Of a stretch of DNA of 7,928 bases, positions 7,559 to 7,928 are shown one piece after another (within the stretch, counting starts at the first letter, position 1; the number at the start of each line of letters is the position of its first letter). Both the position numbers and the translations under genes were made by a program. Origin of the DNA: Gammaproteobacteria bacterium (GTDB lineage Bacteria; Pseudomonadota; Gammaproteobacteria; Immundisolibacterales; Immundisolibacteraceae); assembly GCA_003526065.1 (NCBI GenBank), contig DQBD01000265.1, positions 1 to 7,928 on the forward strand. Direction: 5' to 3'. The notes under the pieces were generated by a model. The model had not been told where the DNA came from. It saw only the letters and a list, made by a program, of their open reading frames with translations, and made no database searches.

Positions 7559-7928
7559 TCACGCGGTACCGGTGCCGCTGTCCGAGGCGGACGGCGGCGC
7601 GGTTTCCACCTGAACGAACCCACCGACCGGCTTGACCGGTGGCGGTGGCGTCGGCGTCGGCGCAGAAGCCGGCTCCACCGCCACCGGGGCCGCCTCCGGC
7701 GCGGGCGCCGTCTCCTGGCGCGGCATCTCCACCACCATCGCCGGCTCCGTCGCCGGCGCCGGCGCTTTTCGCTCGACCATGGAAGCTATCGGGGGCGCAG
7801 CCACCCACTTCGGCGCCGGGGCAGCCGATTCACTTTCTCGCGCCGCGACCGGTTCGGGCGCACGCTCGGCAGACTGGGCGCGCGCAGCGGCCTTCTGCTT
7901 GCCGTTCTGCTCCGCCGCGGCGGAGCAG
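7559..7928 (-). CDS. C-terminal tail of an Ala/Pro-rich protein, 5' end outside the window (possibly RNase E)
   Basis: The frame is open from the right edge to TGA at 7559, about 122 residues, so the start lies outside the window. The tail opens SAAAEQNGKQKAAARAQSAE, continues with repeated Ala, Pro, Glu and Val such as APAPATEPAM and PTPTPPPPVKP, and ends GGFVQVETAPPSASDSGTGTA. Composition indicates disorder; there is no membrane segment. RNase E orthologues in many proteobacteria end in such a tail, often with a VQVET-like motif near the terminus, so RNase E is my best guess. Other proteins with Pro/Ala linkers, such as TonB- or FtsK-like ones, remain possible. A GTG at 7804 is in frame but is not a credible start because the same composition continues upstream. 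yajQ begins 36 nt after the stop. Confidence 0.55.
   Translation of the reverse strand, partial: CSAAAEQNGKQKAAARAQSAERAPEPVAARESESAAPAPKWVAAPPIASMVERKAPAPATEPAMVVEMPRQETAPAPEAAPVAVEPASAPTPTPPPPVKPVGGFVQVETAPPSASDSGTGTA
7907..7928. repeat. Perfect 22-bp palindrome at the right edge
   Basis: ctgctccgccg at 7907-7917 is followed directly by its exact reverse complement at 7918-7928, with no spacer. It lies within the Ala/Pro-rich coding tail, encoding S-A-A-A-E-Q. It stops at the last base of the window, so it is not known whether the symmetry continues beyond. Confidence 0.85.

Noticed and set aside
7509..7808. Alternative minus-strand frame overlapping the Ala/Pro-rich tail and the yajQ start
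   Set aside because: It is Gly/Ala/Arg-rich and overlaps yajQ. The neighbouring frame has the more protein-like Pro/Ala/Glu tail and continues to the window edge.

Overview
The window is compact, GC-rich bacterial chromosome with every supportable gene on the minus strand, so transcription runs from high to low coordinates. A close YajQ homologue, an RND efflux pump with a lipoprotein adaptor, and a bacterial GlgX together suggest a GC-rich proteobacterium, probably a gammaproteobacterium. The species cannot be told from this sequence. No mobile element, CRISPR array, tRNA or rRNA is visible.

In transcription order: (1) 7928-7559 is the C-terminal tail of a protein that enters from outside the window. 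It is Ala/Pro/Glu-rich and looks disordered, perhaps the end of an RNase E. (2) 7522-7037 is yajQ. (3) 7017-4846 is glgX, a GH13 glycogen debranching enzyme. (4) 4849-4130 is a YgjP-type zinc metallopeptidase whose ATG overlaps the glgX stop as ATGA. Genes 2 to 4 look like one transcription unit: gaps are 19 nt and -4 nt, and the glgX start lies in the loop of a perfect 7-bp hairpin.

An intergenic stretch of about 180 bp (4129-3950) follows. It holds a GC-rich stem-loop at the end of the peptidase gene, an extended -10 promoter, and a leader with a short inverted repeat and two 10-bp direct repeats. The second unit begins there: (5) 3949-2861, a periplasmic adaptor lipoprotein, and (6) 2864-1, an inner-membrane RND proton antiporter of the HAE1 (AcrB-like) type. 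These two also overlap as ATGA. The RND gene runs off the left edge after 954 codons. Neither an outer-membrane channel nor a local regulator is inside the window.

These are mostly known families. I do not see a clearly new system. The most notable non-gene signals are a perfect 22-bp palindrome at the right edge, the hairpin over the glgX start, and the direct repeats in the efflux leader. The grouping of yajQ, glgX and a YgjP-type peptidase is the gene-level point most worth checking in related genomes.
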